A stretch of DNA of 64,000 nt from Chitinivibrionales bacterium (lineage in GTDB: Bacteria; Fibrobacterota; Chitinivibrionia; Chitinivibrionales; FEN-1185), in the NCBI GenBank assembly GCA_035516255.1, contig DATJAL010000061.1, positions 1 through 64,000 of the forward strand, given 5' to 3'. The number at the start of each line of letters is the position of its first letter. Position 1 is the stretch's first letter. This document shows positions 50,290 through 59,261 of this stretch, one piece after another. Below the pieces are notes generated by a model. That model had not been told where the DNA came from, searched no databases, and worked only from the letters and a program-made list of their open reading frames with translations. The position numbers and the translations under genes were made by a program.

Positions 50290-51186
50290 TTATTTTGATA
50301 GCCAGAAGTCATAGAAGTTGAACCATTCGTGCGGCTTTTCCTTCGCCACCTGCTCGAGAATGCCCACATACCGTTCCATTGCCGTGAAGAGGTACTTGTC
50401 CCGGTTTTCCGGTGTGATGCCGTCAAAGAGGATGGGCGCATGGGCCTTGAAGGCGTATTTTTTAAGCCCCGTTTTCGTCACCATGACGGGCACGATGGGC
50501 GCGCCGGTGGCCGCGCCGATGGCAAACGGGCCCACGGGGAATAGGACGTCGTCGCCGAGAAAATTGTGTTTTTCACCTTTTTTGCCGATGCTCCGGTCGC
50601 CGTGCATGCACACGATGCCGTTTTTTTTGAGCGCCTCGCGCACCGCGAACATGAAGTCGAGGCCGTCACCGGCAACCGGAATGACTGCGGTCCTGCGCGC
50701 CGCAAGGGCCCGGCCCAGAACGCTGCGGACCTCGGGCCGCTCGGCGTCGACCATGACATAGCTGACCGGCGCACTGAGCCGTTCCGAAAGAAGGTCGCCG
50801 GCGATCTCCCAATTGCCGATATGCGCGCCGAGCAGGATGACGCCCCGCCCCTTTTCCAGCGCCTGCGCGATCACGTCCTCGCGGATCGATTCGAACGAAA
50901 AGAATTTTTTTCTGCCGGTGAGGAATGCGTACTTGTCAATAAGGCTCATGCCGAAGGAGAAAAAGTGCCGGTAAAGGTCAAACAGCCCGGTTCTGAGGTG
51001 TAAATGGCTCCTGAAGGAACGGACCGCGGCCGCCGGCTCTTTTTTAAACAGCGCGTAATACAAGGCCACGAATAAGAGCAACCCGTAGGCGGGAACGAGC
51101 CCGAACCGGGTGACGAGCTGGATGAAAATCCATGTTCCGGCGGCGCTGCCCTTTGATGTGCCGTCCCAGGCCGTTTCGGCGTTCAT
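50290..51186 (-). CDS. LpxL/HtrB-family lysophospholipid (lipid A) acyltransferase
   Basis: The 298-residue protein has one N-terminal membrane segment (GLVPAYGLLLFVALYYALF) and the acyltransferase H-x4-E motif His122...Glu127 in LGAHIGNWEIAG. MHGDRSIGKKGEKHNFLGDD and PFAIGAATGAPIVPVMV are also typical. This family adds secondary acyl chains to lipid A or related lipids at the inner membrane. It overlaps the upstream TPR-like gene by four bases. It is the last gene of a three-gene unit with a PMT-like glycosyltransferase. Confidence 0.88.
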   Translation of the reverse strand: MNAETAWDGTSKGSAAGTWIFIQLVTRFGLVPAYGLLLFVALYYALFKKEPAAAVRSFRSHLHLRTGLFDLYRHFFSFGMSLIDKYAFLTGRKKFFSFESIREDVIAQALEKGRGVILLGAHIGNWEIAGDLLSERLSAPVSYVMVDAERPEVRSVLGRALAARRTAVIPVAGDGLDFMFAVREALKKNGIVCMHGDRSIGKKGEKHNFLGDDVLFPVGPFAIGAATGAPIVPVMVTKTGLKKYAFKAHAPILFDGITPENRDKYLFTAMERYVGILEQVAKEKPHEWFNFYDFWLSK

Positions 51187-51854
51187 CGGGAAAGCCCGTT
51201 GTTGACGGAAACCACGCCGTATTGCTTGAGCGCCTGTATCGCGTCCTGTTTGCGCTTCGCGTCGGTTTCGAGCCGGCAGTAGCGGTTGAAATATTCCTGC
51301 GCCAGGCCGGGATTTTTAAGCGCCGAGGAATACAGCGCGGCGAGCTGGAAGCACGACAGCGCCGCGGTCGTTCGAAAGGTCGCCTGATCCGAACCGGCTG
51401 CCGGGTTCGAGGAATACAGATCGATTTCCTTTGTAAATTGCGGGGCGGCCGCAGCGGGATCGTTTTTTTCAAGCAGCGTCATGCCGAGCATATAATGAGC
51501 CACCTGAAGATTTGGGGCTATCGCGAACGCGCTTTCGAAGTGGCGCTGCGCCGAATCAAGTGCGGCGCGATTGCGCGAGCCACGGTACAGTTCGTTAAAT
51601 GCCCCGCCGATGTTCGCCTCCAGGCGGGCGCGCTGCTCGGGATTTCTCTCAGGTGCGAGCGCCTGCGCCATCCTGGCGATGTCGTTTGCAATTGACTGCT
51701 GCCGCGAGTCATTGATCTGCCCGATGGTGGCCGACGGATACGGTGTGCCGAAATACCGGTAGTTGCCGTGCATGAGCCCGACAACGAGCGCCCACGCGGC
51801 AAACATAACAGGGTACACCGCGGCGTCGCGGCGGATGAGCGCGCGAATGTTCAT
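51183..51854 (-). CDS. Membrane-anchored TPR-like hypothetical protein
   Basis: The 223-residue protein has one membrane segment at about 13-29 (AVYPVMFAAWALVVGLM) and helical repeats such as AQRHFESAFAIAPNLQVAHY and CFQLAALYSSALKNPGLAQE, with TPR spacing. It overlaps both neighbours by four bases (ATGA-type), so translation of the three genes is coupled. It may hold the glycosyltransferase and acyltransferase together, an inference from position only. Confidence 0.78.
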   Translation of the reverse strand: MNIRALIRRDAAVYPVMFAAWALVVGLMHGNYRYFGTPYPSATIGQINDSRQQSIANDIARMAQALAPERNPEQRARLEANIGGAFNELYRGSRNRAALDSAQRHFESAFAIAPNLQVAHYMLGMTLLEKNDPAAAAPQFTKEIDLYSSNPAAGSDQATFRTTAALSCFQLAALYSSALKNPGLAQEYFNRYCRLETDAKRKQDAIQALKQYGVVSVNNGLSR

Positions 51855-53419
51855 TGCCGTATCACCTTGTAAACCGCCGTGGGCGGGTTGTTAAGCACGT
51901 ACACCATCTGAAAGCGGTCCGGGAACGTCTGGAGCACGGGGTAGAGATACTGCCGCGTGGTCGCGGTCCAGGCGAAGTTGTCGAGCACCACGTAATCCAC
52001 ATGCGCGCTGTCTATTTCCCTCATGATATTGTTGACATCGTGCGAGTACGAATACATGACGCCGGCGCGCTTTGCGCGGATGTAGAACAACTCCACTTTC
52101 CGGTTCATGACGACGGCGTCCGGCGGCGTGTTGATCCGCATCCAGTCGGCGCAGCTGTAGAAGTTTTTCCAGTCCGGACCCAGGGCCTGGCTTTTGCGCA
52201 GGAACATCGACGCATATGAGACGTTGAGGACAAGGACGAAGGCCACGGCGATCCATGCGGCTGCGCGGCCGGGAACCGGCGGCCCCTGCACGTCAAGGGC
52301 TGCGTTCTTAAGGCGTGCAAGGAACGGCGTTTTTTTCTGCTGCCCGGCGAATACGCCGACTGCGCCCTCGAGGCCGTAAAGGAGAAAGAAAAATAGAAAC
52401 GGAACCACGCCCGCAACGAAGCGCTCGCTTGACCATTGCGTCTGCCACATAAGCAGGATGCCGAAGTACATGAACACGTACAACGAAAGGAATTTCATGG
52501 CGCCGAACAGGCCGCGCGCCCATCCCAACAGGATGAACACGACAATAAAGATGCCCGCGGCGGTCTGCTGGCCCGGCGTGGAGGGGAACGGCAGGGGAAG
52601 CAGGGACCGCTGCATGATGATCGAACCGTATGCCTTGATGTTTTCCATAACCCGCTGCGCCATCTCGGCGGGCGTCACGAAGCCCGCCTCGGGGTCGTAG
52701 GTATTTTTCTGGATGATCTGGACGAGATAGGAATTTTCCCACGAGGTGAGCATGTGGAACACGACCACGGTCGCCAGGAGAAGGACGACATGCGCGGCCG
52801 CATAGCTGTACCGTTTTGTAAAGAGGGTCGTGAGGATCCACGACGCGCTGAACGCGAGCCCCACGCTCCTGCAGTGCATGGGGAAAACCGAGATCACGGC
52901 CGTGAGCCAGAACAGCCACGCTTTTTTCGGGTTCGCAACGCTCAGTTCGTACAGGTACAGCGCGAGGAGCGAGAAAAAAAGATACGGTATTTCGCTCATG
53001 AGGCTCAAGCTGAATTGCGCGAGCGTCGCCGAGCCCGCGCACAGCAGCACCATGGGAACGAGCAGGTTTTTGGAATAGATCCGAAACAGCATGAACGCAA
53101 GGAGCGTGACGCAGGCGCCGAGGATGCCCTGCGCGATTTTCGCGAGCAGGATGCTGTCGGAAAAAACATCCAGAAAAGAAAGCATGAGGGGAAACACCGC
53201 GGGATATGTTTTTTCAACCGGCATGGTGGGGTGCTGGATCTGCCTGAACCCTTTTCCGTCGTGGATCGCCTTTCCGAGTAGGTAGTAGCGCGCGTCGTCG
53301 CCGTTGGTGGAAAGGCCAGGGGTGAACTGCGTTCCAAGCAACACGAGCTGGAAAATGATGATGATGCGCACCCAGGTTGACGAAGAGATTTGAAGGCCGG
53401 ATGGTTTGGTTTCTTGCAT
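51851..53419 (-). CDS. PMT/ArnT-like membrane glycosyltransferase (GT39/GT83-like)
   Basis: The 522-residue protein has about eleven to twelve hydrophobic segments. The first loop carries NGDDARYYLLGKAIHDGKGF, where the paired acidic residues match the catalytic Asp/Glu of the PMT/ArnT/GT-C fold, followed by YPAVFPLMLSFLDVFSDSIL. The C-terminal soluble domain (about 430-520) contains CADWMRINTPPDAVVM, usual for these proteins. It probably moves a sugar from a polyprenyl phosphate to a lipid or protein on the periplasmic side. It is the first gene of the unit with TPR and LpxL-like genes, which suggests lipid A or surface glycolipid modification. Confidence 0.85.
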   Translation of the reverse strand: MQETKPSGLQISSSTWVRIIIIFQLVLLGTQFTPGLSTNGDDARYYLLGKAIHDGKGFRQIQHPTMPVEKTYPAVFPLMLSFLDVFSDSILLAKIAQGILGACVTLLAFMLFRIYSKNLLVPMVLLCAGSATLAQFSLSLMSEIPYLFFSLLALYLYELSVANPKKAWLFWLTAVISVFPMHCRSVGLAFSASWILTTLFTKRYSYAAAHVVLLLATVVVFHMLTSWENSYLVQIIQKNTYDPEAGFVTPAEMAQRVMENIKAYGSIIMQRSLLPLPFPSTPGQQTAAGIFIVVFILLGWARGLFGAMKFLSLYVFMYFGILLMWQTQWSSERFVAGVVPFLFFFLLYGLEGAVGVFAGQQKKTPFLARLKNAALDVQGPPVPGRAAAWIAVAFVLVLNVSYASMFLRKSQALGPDWKNFYSCADWMRINTPPDAVVMNRKVELFYIRAKRAGVMYSYSHDVNNIMREIDSAHVDYVVLDNFAWTATTRQYLYPVLQTFPDRFQMVYVLNNPPTAVYKVIRQ

Positions 53420-53509
53420 GAATCAGATAGAAGGGATTAGGTTAACGGCAAGAAAAAATAATTGCCATGGGGGAGAATGTCAAAGCATATGTCTACGGGA
53501 ATGTTTTAG

Positions 53510-54514
53510 TCAGCAAATCCTCGGCAGCAACTCTCCCTGCGGCATCTCAACCGGCCTCGTGGCGCCGATGACGGTTTTCATGAGTACCGGGAACTTGCCC
53601 CGCTCCGCCACGTAGCCGATGACGCGCGCCTCCTTGCCGTCGGGGTGGCTGTGCATGGCCGCAAGCGCCTTGTCTTTTGCCTCGGCGGGAACAATGGCGG
53701 CGAACCTGCCCTCGTTTGCGATATGTAAAGGGTCCATGCCGAGAAACGCGCAGGCGCCGCGCACGACCTCGGGCACGGGCACGGCGTCTTCGTGGATCAC
53801 GATGCTTGCCTTTGATGCGTCCGCGATTTCGCACAATATGGCGGCGAGCCCGCCGCGCGTGGCGTCGCGCAGCGTGCGGACCGGCACCGAGCTTAACAAC
53901 AGGTTGGCAAGTGCCCACAATGGAGCGCAGTCGGAAACGGCCGTTGACGCGAAATGCAGGTTTTTCCGCTGCGACAATACCGTGATGCCGTGCAGGCCGA
54001 TAGCGCCGCTCACGATCACCGCGTCGCCGGGTTTTGCGTTCGCGGCCGACAGCGACACGCCCACCTTGACAATACCGATGCCCGACGTGGTGATGTACAT
54101 GCCGTCGGCCTTTCCCTTTTCGACCACCTTGGTGTCGCCGCCGGCGATGCGCATGCCGTTTGACGCGCACACGGCCGAAAGCGAGCGCAGCATTTTCGCA
54201 AGGAGCGCGGCGTCGAGGCCTTCCTCGAGCACCAGGGAAACGGTTATCATGGCAGGCTGCGCACCCATCATGGCGAGGTCATTGATGGTGCCGCATGCGG
54301 CGAGCTTTCCGATGTCGCCGCCGGGAAATTCGAGCGGCGTCACCACGAACGAGTCCGTGGTGAACGCGAAGCGGCGGCCGGGGATGTCAAAGATGAAGGC
54401 GTCTTCCAGCACGCCGGTGCCGCCCGGCACGAGCGCGGGCAACACAACGGATTCAAGGAGCTCCTTGTTTCCCCGGCCGCTGCCGTGCGACATGCGGATG
54501 GTCGTGACGCTCAT
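53510..54514 (-). CDS. hypE: Hydrogenase maturation protein HypE
   Basis: HypE receives a carbamoyl group on its C-terminal Cys from HypF and dehydrates it to the thiocyanate that becomes the cyanide ligand of [NiFe]-hydrogenase. The 334-residue protein begins with RMSHGSGRG, has LEDAFIFDIPGRRFAFTTDSFVVTPLEF, AACGTINDLAMMGAQP and RDATRGGLAAILCEI, and ends LLPRIC with the required terminal Cys. The gene starts three bases after hypD. It is the last gene of the hypF-C-D-E series. Confidence 0.96.
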   Translation of the reverse strand: MSVTTIRMSHGSGRGNKELLESVVLPALVPGGTGVLEDAFIFDIPGRRFAFTTDSFVVTPLEFPGGDIGKLAACGTINDLAMMGAQPAMITVSLVLEEGLDAALLAKMLRSLSAVCASNGMRIAGGDTKVVEKGKADGMYITTSGIGIVKVGVSLSAANAKPGDAVIVSGAIGLHGITVLSQRKNLHFASTAVSDCAPLWALANLLLSSVPVRTLRDATRGGLAAILCEIADASKASIVIHEDAVPVPEVVRGACAFLGMDPLHIANEGRFAAIVPAEAKDKALAAMHSHPDGKEARVIGYVAERGKFPVLMKTVIGATRPVEMPQGELLPRIC

Positions 54515-54517
54515 TCC

Positions 54518-55603
54518 CTATGCTCCGTATTTGAAATACGCCGCGCAGGATCCTTCGCTTGACACCATGCAAGGGCCCACCGGGTTCTCCGGCGTGCACG
54601 ACACGGTGAAAAGCGGGCATTGGTCCGGCCTCATGCGTCCCCGTATCACATCGCCGCAGGAGCAGGCCTTCGGCATTGCCGCCGTTGCGTCCGCCGGAAC
54701 CGAAAACCTGGCGGCCGCGTCGAAATCCTGATAGTCTTTTTTTATTGCAAGCCCGCTCTGGGGCAGCATGCCCAGTCCGCGCCAGGCCGTGTCTGCGACA
54801 TCGAACACTTTGTTGACGGCCGCGACGGCCTTTGGGTTGCCCTGCTTGTGCACAATGCGCTGGTAGGCGTTCAGCACCGCGGCTTTTTTGTTGGCAATCA
54901 TGTCGCAGACCATCATGATTCCGCTCAAAATGTCAAGCGGCTCGAACCCGGTGATGACCGCGGGCAGCCCGGCGCTTGCAAGGGGCTGATACGGCTTTTC
55001 GCCGATGATGGCGCTCACGTGGCCGGGCAGCAGAAATCCTGAAAGCGCGTTTTCCTTGTCGCTGATCAGCGCGGAAAGCGCCGGCGGAACGATTTTATGC
55101 GACGCAAAGAAGGAGATATTTTTGAGTTTTTCCTGTTTAGCAATTTCTATGGCGCGGGCGGTGGCGGGCGCGGTGGTCTCGAACCCCACGGCCAGAAACA
55201 CGACCTGGTCTTTTTTGTTCTGCGACGCGATCTCGAGCGCGTTGAGGGGCGAGGTGACCACATCGACAACGGCGCCTTTTGCTCTTGCCTCGTCGAGGGA
55301 GGTGCGGTCGCCGGGCACACGCACCATGTCGCCGAAGGTCGCGAGCCGGGCGTTTTTCTTAAGGGCAAGGTCGGCCGCGGCGTCGATGTAGGAGCCGGGC
55401 GTCACGCACACCGGGCAGCCGGGCCCGGAAATGAGCTCCACGTTTTTCGGCAGCAGGGAGCGCAGGCCGAGCCTGCCGATTTCCATGGTGTGCGTGCCGC
55501 ACACCTCCATGATGCGCACCTGCCCCAGCGAGGCCGCGGTCGCGGCTATCTTGGCGAGAAGCAGCCGCGCGGTTGACGGGTCGGAAAATTCAACGAGGCT
55601 CAT
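54518..55603 (-). CDS. hypD: Hydrogenase maturation protein HypD
   Basis: HypD is the iron-sulphur protein on which the Fe(CN)2CO group is assembled together with HypC. The ATG at 55603 overlaps the hypC stop (ATGA) and gives 361 residues; the longer frame lies within hypC and is discarded. MEVCGTHTMEIGR, ISGPGCPVCVTP, VGFETTAPATA and the Cys-rich end (CSCGDVIRGRMRPDQCPLF, CTPENPVGPCMVSSEGSC) supply the cluster ligands and active cysteines. Confidence 0.96.
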   Translation of the reverse strand: MSLVEFSDPSTARLLLAKIAATAASLGQVRIMEVCGTHTMEIGRLGLRSLLPKNVELISGPGCPVCVTPGSYIDAAADLALKKNARLATFGDMVRVPGDRTSLDEARAKGAVVDVVTSPLNALEIASQNKKDQVVFLAVGFETTAPATARAIEIAKQEKLKNISFFASHKIVPPALSALISDKENALSGFLLPGHVSAIIGEKPYQPLASAGLPAVITGFEPLDILSGIMMVCDMIANKKAAVLNAYQRIVHKQGNPKAVAAVNKVFDVADTAWRGLGMLPQSGLAIKKDYQDFDAAARFSVPADATAAMPKACSCGDVIRGRMRPDQCPLFTVSCTPENPVGPCMVSSEGSCAAYFKYGA

Positions 55604-55824
55604 TGTTCCGCCGTTTTCGCGAGTTCCTTGAGAAGTTCGAGCGTTATCTTTGCCTCCTCCTCGTCGTATTTCTGGATGGCAAAGCCTGCATGGACAAGAA
55701 CGTAATCGCCGGCGCGCACGCCTTCGAGGAGCGAGATGTCCGCCGAGGTGGTGTTGCCCAGCACCGACACCGTAGCGATGGAACCGCTTACTGCTGTTAC
55801 CTGAGCCGGGACGGCAAGACACAT
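55600..55824 (-). CDS. hypC: Hydrogenase maturation chaperone HypC
   Basis: The 74-residue protein begins MCLAVPAQV; after Met removal Cys2 is the active residue that binds iron with HypD. DYVLVHAGFAIQKYDEEEA is the typical second half. It overlaps hypD by four bases. HypC carries the Fe(CN)2CO group to the hydrogenase large subunit. No hydrogenase structural gene lies in the window. Confidence 0.96.
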   Translation of the reverse strand: MCLAVPAQVTAVSGSIATVSVLGNTTSADISLLEGVRAGDYVLVHAGFAIQKYDEEEAKITLELLKELAKTAEQ

Positions 55825-55906
55825 AATGTTTCTCTCAATAAAAGCGTTTGCTGAAGACGGGGAAAGGTATTAAAATACTACCATATCCCTTAAAATATTT
55901 CAATTT

Positions 55907-58177
55907 TTATCTTCTTCCCGCGGCCGCGATTGCCAACTGGCCGTACGAAACACATTCGTCATTCGGCGGGGTCCGGCGGTGAAGCGCAGGCAGGAGTCCG
56001 GCCTGCGAAAGCAGCGGCACGAGCCGCTCAACAAGAAACGCGTTCTGGAACACGCCGCCGCTCAGGCACACGGTTTTACACCCGGATTGCTGCGAGGCGA
56101 TTGCCGCCGCGGCTGCGGAGGCCTGTGCCAGAGTGGTATGGAACCTGGCGGCGATTTTTTGGACCGGCGTTTTGTTTTTCACCTCTTTATACACTTCGTG
56201 AAGCAACACGCCGGCGTCAATGATGATTCCGTCTTCCTCGACAGACAGCGGTAAACCATAGGAGCCTTTTTCGGACGGATCGCAAATCCCTTCAAGCATG
56301 ATCGCGGGCTGGCCCTCATAGGTCCGCTTCGTGCAGACGGCCAGAAGCGCGCTCGCCGCGTCGAACAGCCTGCCCATGCCGCTCGATTCAACGCACCCCG
56401 CGCCGGATTCCACCATGTCAAGCACGGCGCGTTTTTCCGCTTCGGGCATCCACGGAAATGCACCGGCCGCTTTTTCGCCGAGCGTTTTATGCAGCGCGGC
56501 GAGCGCGATGCGGCCCGGATTTCGTATGGCCTCGTCGCCGCCGGGCAGAAGCATGTACGAAAGGTGTCCGAGCCGCGAAAACCCCTTATAGGTGGCGTGA
56601 AGAATTTCCCCGCCCCAGATGCGGCCGTCAGGACCGTATCCGGTGCCGTCAAACACCAGGGCAAGCGCGTCGCCCCTGATTTCGTTTTCGGCCATGCACG
56701 CGGCCGCGTGCGCGTGGTGGTGCTGGACCTTGACAACAGGCAATCCCGTTTTTTCGGCGTACGACGCCACGAGTGACTGCGGGTGCAGGTCGCAGGCAAA
56801 TTTCTCGGGCGTGACCGAAAGCGCGGCGGTCAGGTGGTTGACGGCCATGTCGAGATTATTCAAATCTTCAAGGGACTCGATGGTGCCGATGTAGTGTGAA
56901 AGGTAGCAGCCGCGCTTCCTGCCGATGGCCACGGTGCTCTTGAGCACGCCGCCGAGGGCGACGAGACCGGTTACGTCGGCGGGCGCGGGAAGCGGCTCCG
57001 GGACAAAACCGCGGGAGCGCCGCATGATAACCGGACTTCCGGTGACAACGCGCACGATTGAATCGTCATTGCGCATGTGGATCGCGCGGTTGTGCGTGAG
57101 AAATGCGTCGGCAATATCACCGAGGCGTTTAAAAGCGGTTTCATCCTTGAAAACAACCGGCTCGTCGCTCAGGTTCGCGCTTGTCATGGTCAGTGCGCCT
57201 ATTCTTGGATCGTGAAAAAGCAGGTGATGGACAGGCGTGTAAGGGAGCATGATGCCGAGCGTATGCATGCCAGGAGCGACTTCGGAAGCGATTCCCGGGC
57301 AGTCAATTCGTTTTTGCAGGATGACAATGGGCCGTTCGGGGGATTCCAGCAATGCTTGCTCTTCCGCAGAAACAAAAGCCGCGCGTTGCGCGGTTTCAAC
57401 GTCCCTCACCATGATCGCGAACGGTTTTTCTTCCCTGTGCTTTTTCAACCTCAACCTGGTGATCGATTCGCCTGAATCCGCCCTGCACGCGAGGTGGAAC
57501 CCGCCGATGCCTTTTATGGCGACAATTCTACCGTCAACAAGCAAGTCAATTGCCGCATGCATTGGATCTTTTTCGTTGATGATTGAGCCGTGATTGTCTT
57601 TTAAAGCAAGCTTCGGCCCGCAGTCGTGACAGCAGGTCGGCTGGGCATGAAAGCGCCGGTCGCCGGGATGCTCATATTCTTTTTTACATGCGTCGCACAG
57701 GGCGAATTCCGCCATGGTGGTGGAAGGCCGGTCATAGGGGAGGTTTTTGATGATGGTGTATCTCGGTCCGCAGTCGGTGCAGTTGATGAAGGGGTGAAGA
57801 AAACGCCGGTTGTTCGGATCGAACATCTCCTTGAGGCATGCGGGGCACACCGCGACGTCGCGGGAAATGTCTATTTCCGCCGCCTCGCCTCTTCCGCTTT
57901 TGTCAATGACAAACCCTGGGGGAATTTTATGGACCGGTTTTTCCTGAATTTCAATTGACCGGATTTTCGCAAGAGGCGGGGAGGATTGCTTGATTGATTG
58001 GACGAATTTATCAACCAGGATTCTTTCCCCGTACGCATTGATGATGACACCCGTGGAATCGTTCTTGACATTTCCGGAAATGCCGTGCTGGTGCGCGAGA
58101 CGATAGACAAAAGGCCGGAAACCCACGCCTTGGACCGTGCCTTTGATGGTGATATGATAGGATATTACGGGATCCAT
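55907..58177 (-). CDS. hypF: Carbamoyltransferase HypF
   Basis: HypF uses carbamoyl phosphate and ATP to carbamoylate the HypE C-terminal Cys. The ATG at 58177 gives 756 residues; the longer frame adds 26. An acylphosphatase domain opens the protein (GTVQGVGFRPFVYRLAHQHG). Two zinc-finger blocks follow (VCPACLKEMFDP with INCTDCGPRYTI; CDACKKEYEHPG with CCHDCGPK). Then come a YrdC-like domain (IVAIKGIGGFHLACRA) and a Kae1-like domain (VQHHHAHAAACMAENE, FDGTGYGPDGRIWGGE). An 82-base gap separates it from hypC. Confidence 0.96.
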   Translation of the reverse strand: MDPVISYHITIKGTVQGVGFRPFVYRLAHQHGISGNVKNDSTGVIINAYGERILVDKFVQSIKQSSPPLAKIRSIEIQEKPVHKIPPGFVIDKSGRGEAAEIDISRDVAVCPACLKEMFDPNNRRFLHPFINCTDCGPRYTIIKNLPYDRPSTTMAEFALCDACKKEYEHPGDRRFHAQPTCCHDCGPKLALKDNHGSIINEKDPMHAAIDLLVDGRIVAIKGIGGFHLACRADSGESITRLRLKKHREEKPFAIMVRDVETAQRAAFVSAEEQALLESPERPIVILQKRIDCPGIASEVAPGMHTLGIMLPYTPVHHLLFHDPRIGALTMTSANLSDEPVVFKDETAFKRLGDIADAFLTHNRAIHMRNDDSIVRVVTGSPVIMRRSRGFVPEPLPAPADVTGLVALGGVLKSTVAIGRKRGCYLSHYIGTIESLEDLNNLDMAVNHLTAALSVTPEKFACDLHPQSLVASYAEKTGLPVVKVQHHHAHAAACMAENEIRGDALALVFDGTGYGPDGRIWGGEILHATYKGFSRLGHLSYMLLPGGDEAIRNPGRIALAALHKTLGEKAAGAFPWMPEAEKRAVLDMVESGAGCVESSGMGRLFDAASALLAVCTKRTYEGQPAIMLEGICDPSEKGSYGLPLSVEEDGIIIDAGVLLHEVYKEVKNKTPVQKIAARFHTTLAQASAAAAAIASQQSGCKTVCLSGGVFQNAFLVERLVPLLSQAGLLPALHRRTPPNDECVSYGQLAIAAAGRR

Positions 58178-58492
58178 TGAGATACAGTACTGTTTTGATA
58201 TACAAATTATATCCGGCTGACTTTGAAGATGCTCGTAGAAGGGGGATTTTGTCAATAATTATAACGGAAGTCTTTAATAGCCGCATGGTTCTTATAAATA
58301 AGAAGAAATGGTCGTGCAATCGGAAATTGGGGATCAATACCCTTTAAAATCCATATAAAATTTTAAAAGGCACAAAACTTGCGTATTTTGAAATTGTCAA
58401 TTTTGAGATAAAATGTGTGAAAGACAAATGCAATTATTGATAGTATCACCTTTTAAAGGGTGTAATGAAACTTCCATAAAAAAGGACCATTT
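58178..58492. other. AT-rich divergent region between hypF and the Ku operon
   Basis: This 315-base gap carries the promoters of hypF (minus) and the NHEJ operon (plus). TTGAAA and TAAAAT 15 bases apart (near 58392-58418) are a weak promoter candidate for the plus strand. CACCTTTTAAAGGGTG (58447-58462) is a near-palindrome 30 bases before the first Ku ATG and could be an operator. Nothing else was recognised. Confidence 0.4.
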
Positions 58493-59260
58493 ATGTCGGG
58501 AGCCATTTGGATCGGCAACGTCCATTTCGGAGACACCAACGTTGCGGTGAAATTGCATACTGCGGTCAGCCAGCATCGCGTCCAGTTTCATTTGTTTCAC
58601 AAAACAGACAGGGTCAAACTGCGCCAGCAGATGATATGCGCGTTTGAAAAGGTGCCGATCCCGGCCGAGGAACAGGTGAAGGGATATCAGCTTGACGAAG
58701 CAAAGTATGTGCTGTTTGACCCGGAGGAGCTTGAAGAGACCGAACCCGAGGGCGACAGGAACATCACGGTCCGGGAATTCGTGAAAACCGGGGAAATCGA
58801 TCCTGTTTTTCTGGATCGGACTTATTATCTGGAACCTGAAGCGTCCCCGAAAAGTTATGCGGCACTTGCTATGGCCATGAAGGGAATGGAGGCCGACGGC
58901 GTCTGCACCTGGGTGATGCGGAAGCGAGCGTATCTTGGCGCGCTGCATTCATCCGGAACCTCCCTGAGGCTGAACGTGCTCAGGCATGCCGATGAGGTGA
59001 TACCGGTGCAATCACTCGGCCTTGAGATCTTTCCGTTATCTCAGAAGGAATTGGATACCGGCAGTGAATTGATCAAGAAACTGACAGTGCATTTTGAGCC
59101 GCAAAAATACAAGAATGAGCACTACGAAAAATTGATGGCCCTCATAGAGAAGAAAGCGCGCGGGGAAAAACTGACGCTGCTGAAGCCCAGACACCTCAAA
59201 GCTACGAGCCCGAGCAGGCTGCTTGCGGCCCTGGAAAAAAGTTTGAAGAGGGCGGCATAA
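58493..59260 (+). CDS. Ku protein 1 (bacterial non-homologous end joining)
   Basis: Bacterial Ku binds DNA double-strand ends and recruits LigD. The 255-residue product begins MSGAIWIGNVHFGDTNVAVK and has the Ku core to about residue 230: VQFHLFHKTDRVKLRQQM, EEQVKGYQLDEAKYVLFDPE, EIDPVFLDRTYYLEPEASPK and a C-terminal basic part LLAALEKSLKRAA. AAAAAAGGACCATTT precedes the ATG. It is the first gene of a tight operon; the second Ku gene starts one base after its stop. Confidence 0.93.
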   Translation: MSGAIWIGNVHFGDTNVAVKLHTAVSQHRVQFHLFHKTDRVKLRQQMICAFEKVPIPAEEQVKGYQLDEAKYVLFDPEELEETEPEGDRNITVREFVKTGEIDPVFLDRTYYLEPEASPKSYAALAMAMKGMEADGVCTWVMRKRAYLGALHSSGTSLRLNVLRHADEVIPVQSLGLEIFPLSQKELDTGSELIKKLTVHFEPQKYKNEHYEKLMALIEKKARGEKLTLLKPRHLKATSPSRLLAALEKSLKRAA

Positions 59261-59261
59261 G

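Noticed and set aside
53619-54731. 370-codon open frame on the plus strand
   Set aside because: It is antisense to hypE and the end of hypD, which have full family signatures; the product is low-complexity Ser/Ala/Pro sequence.
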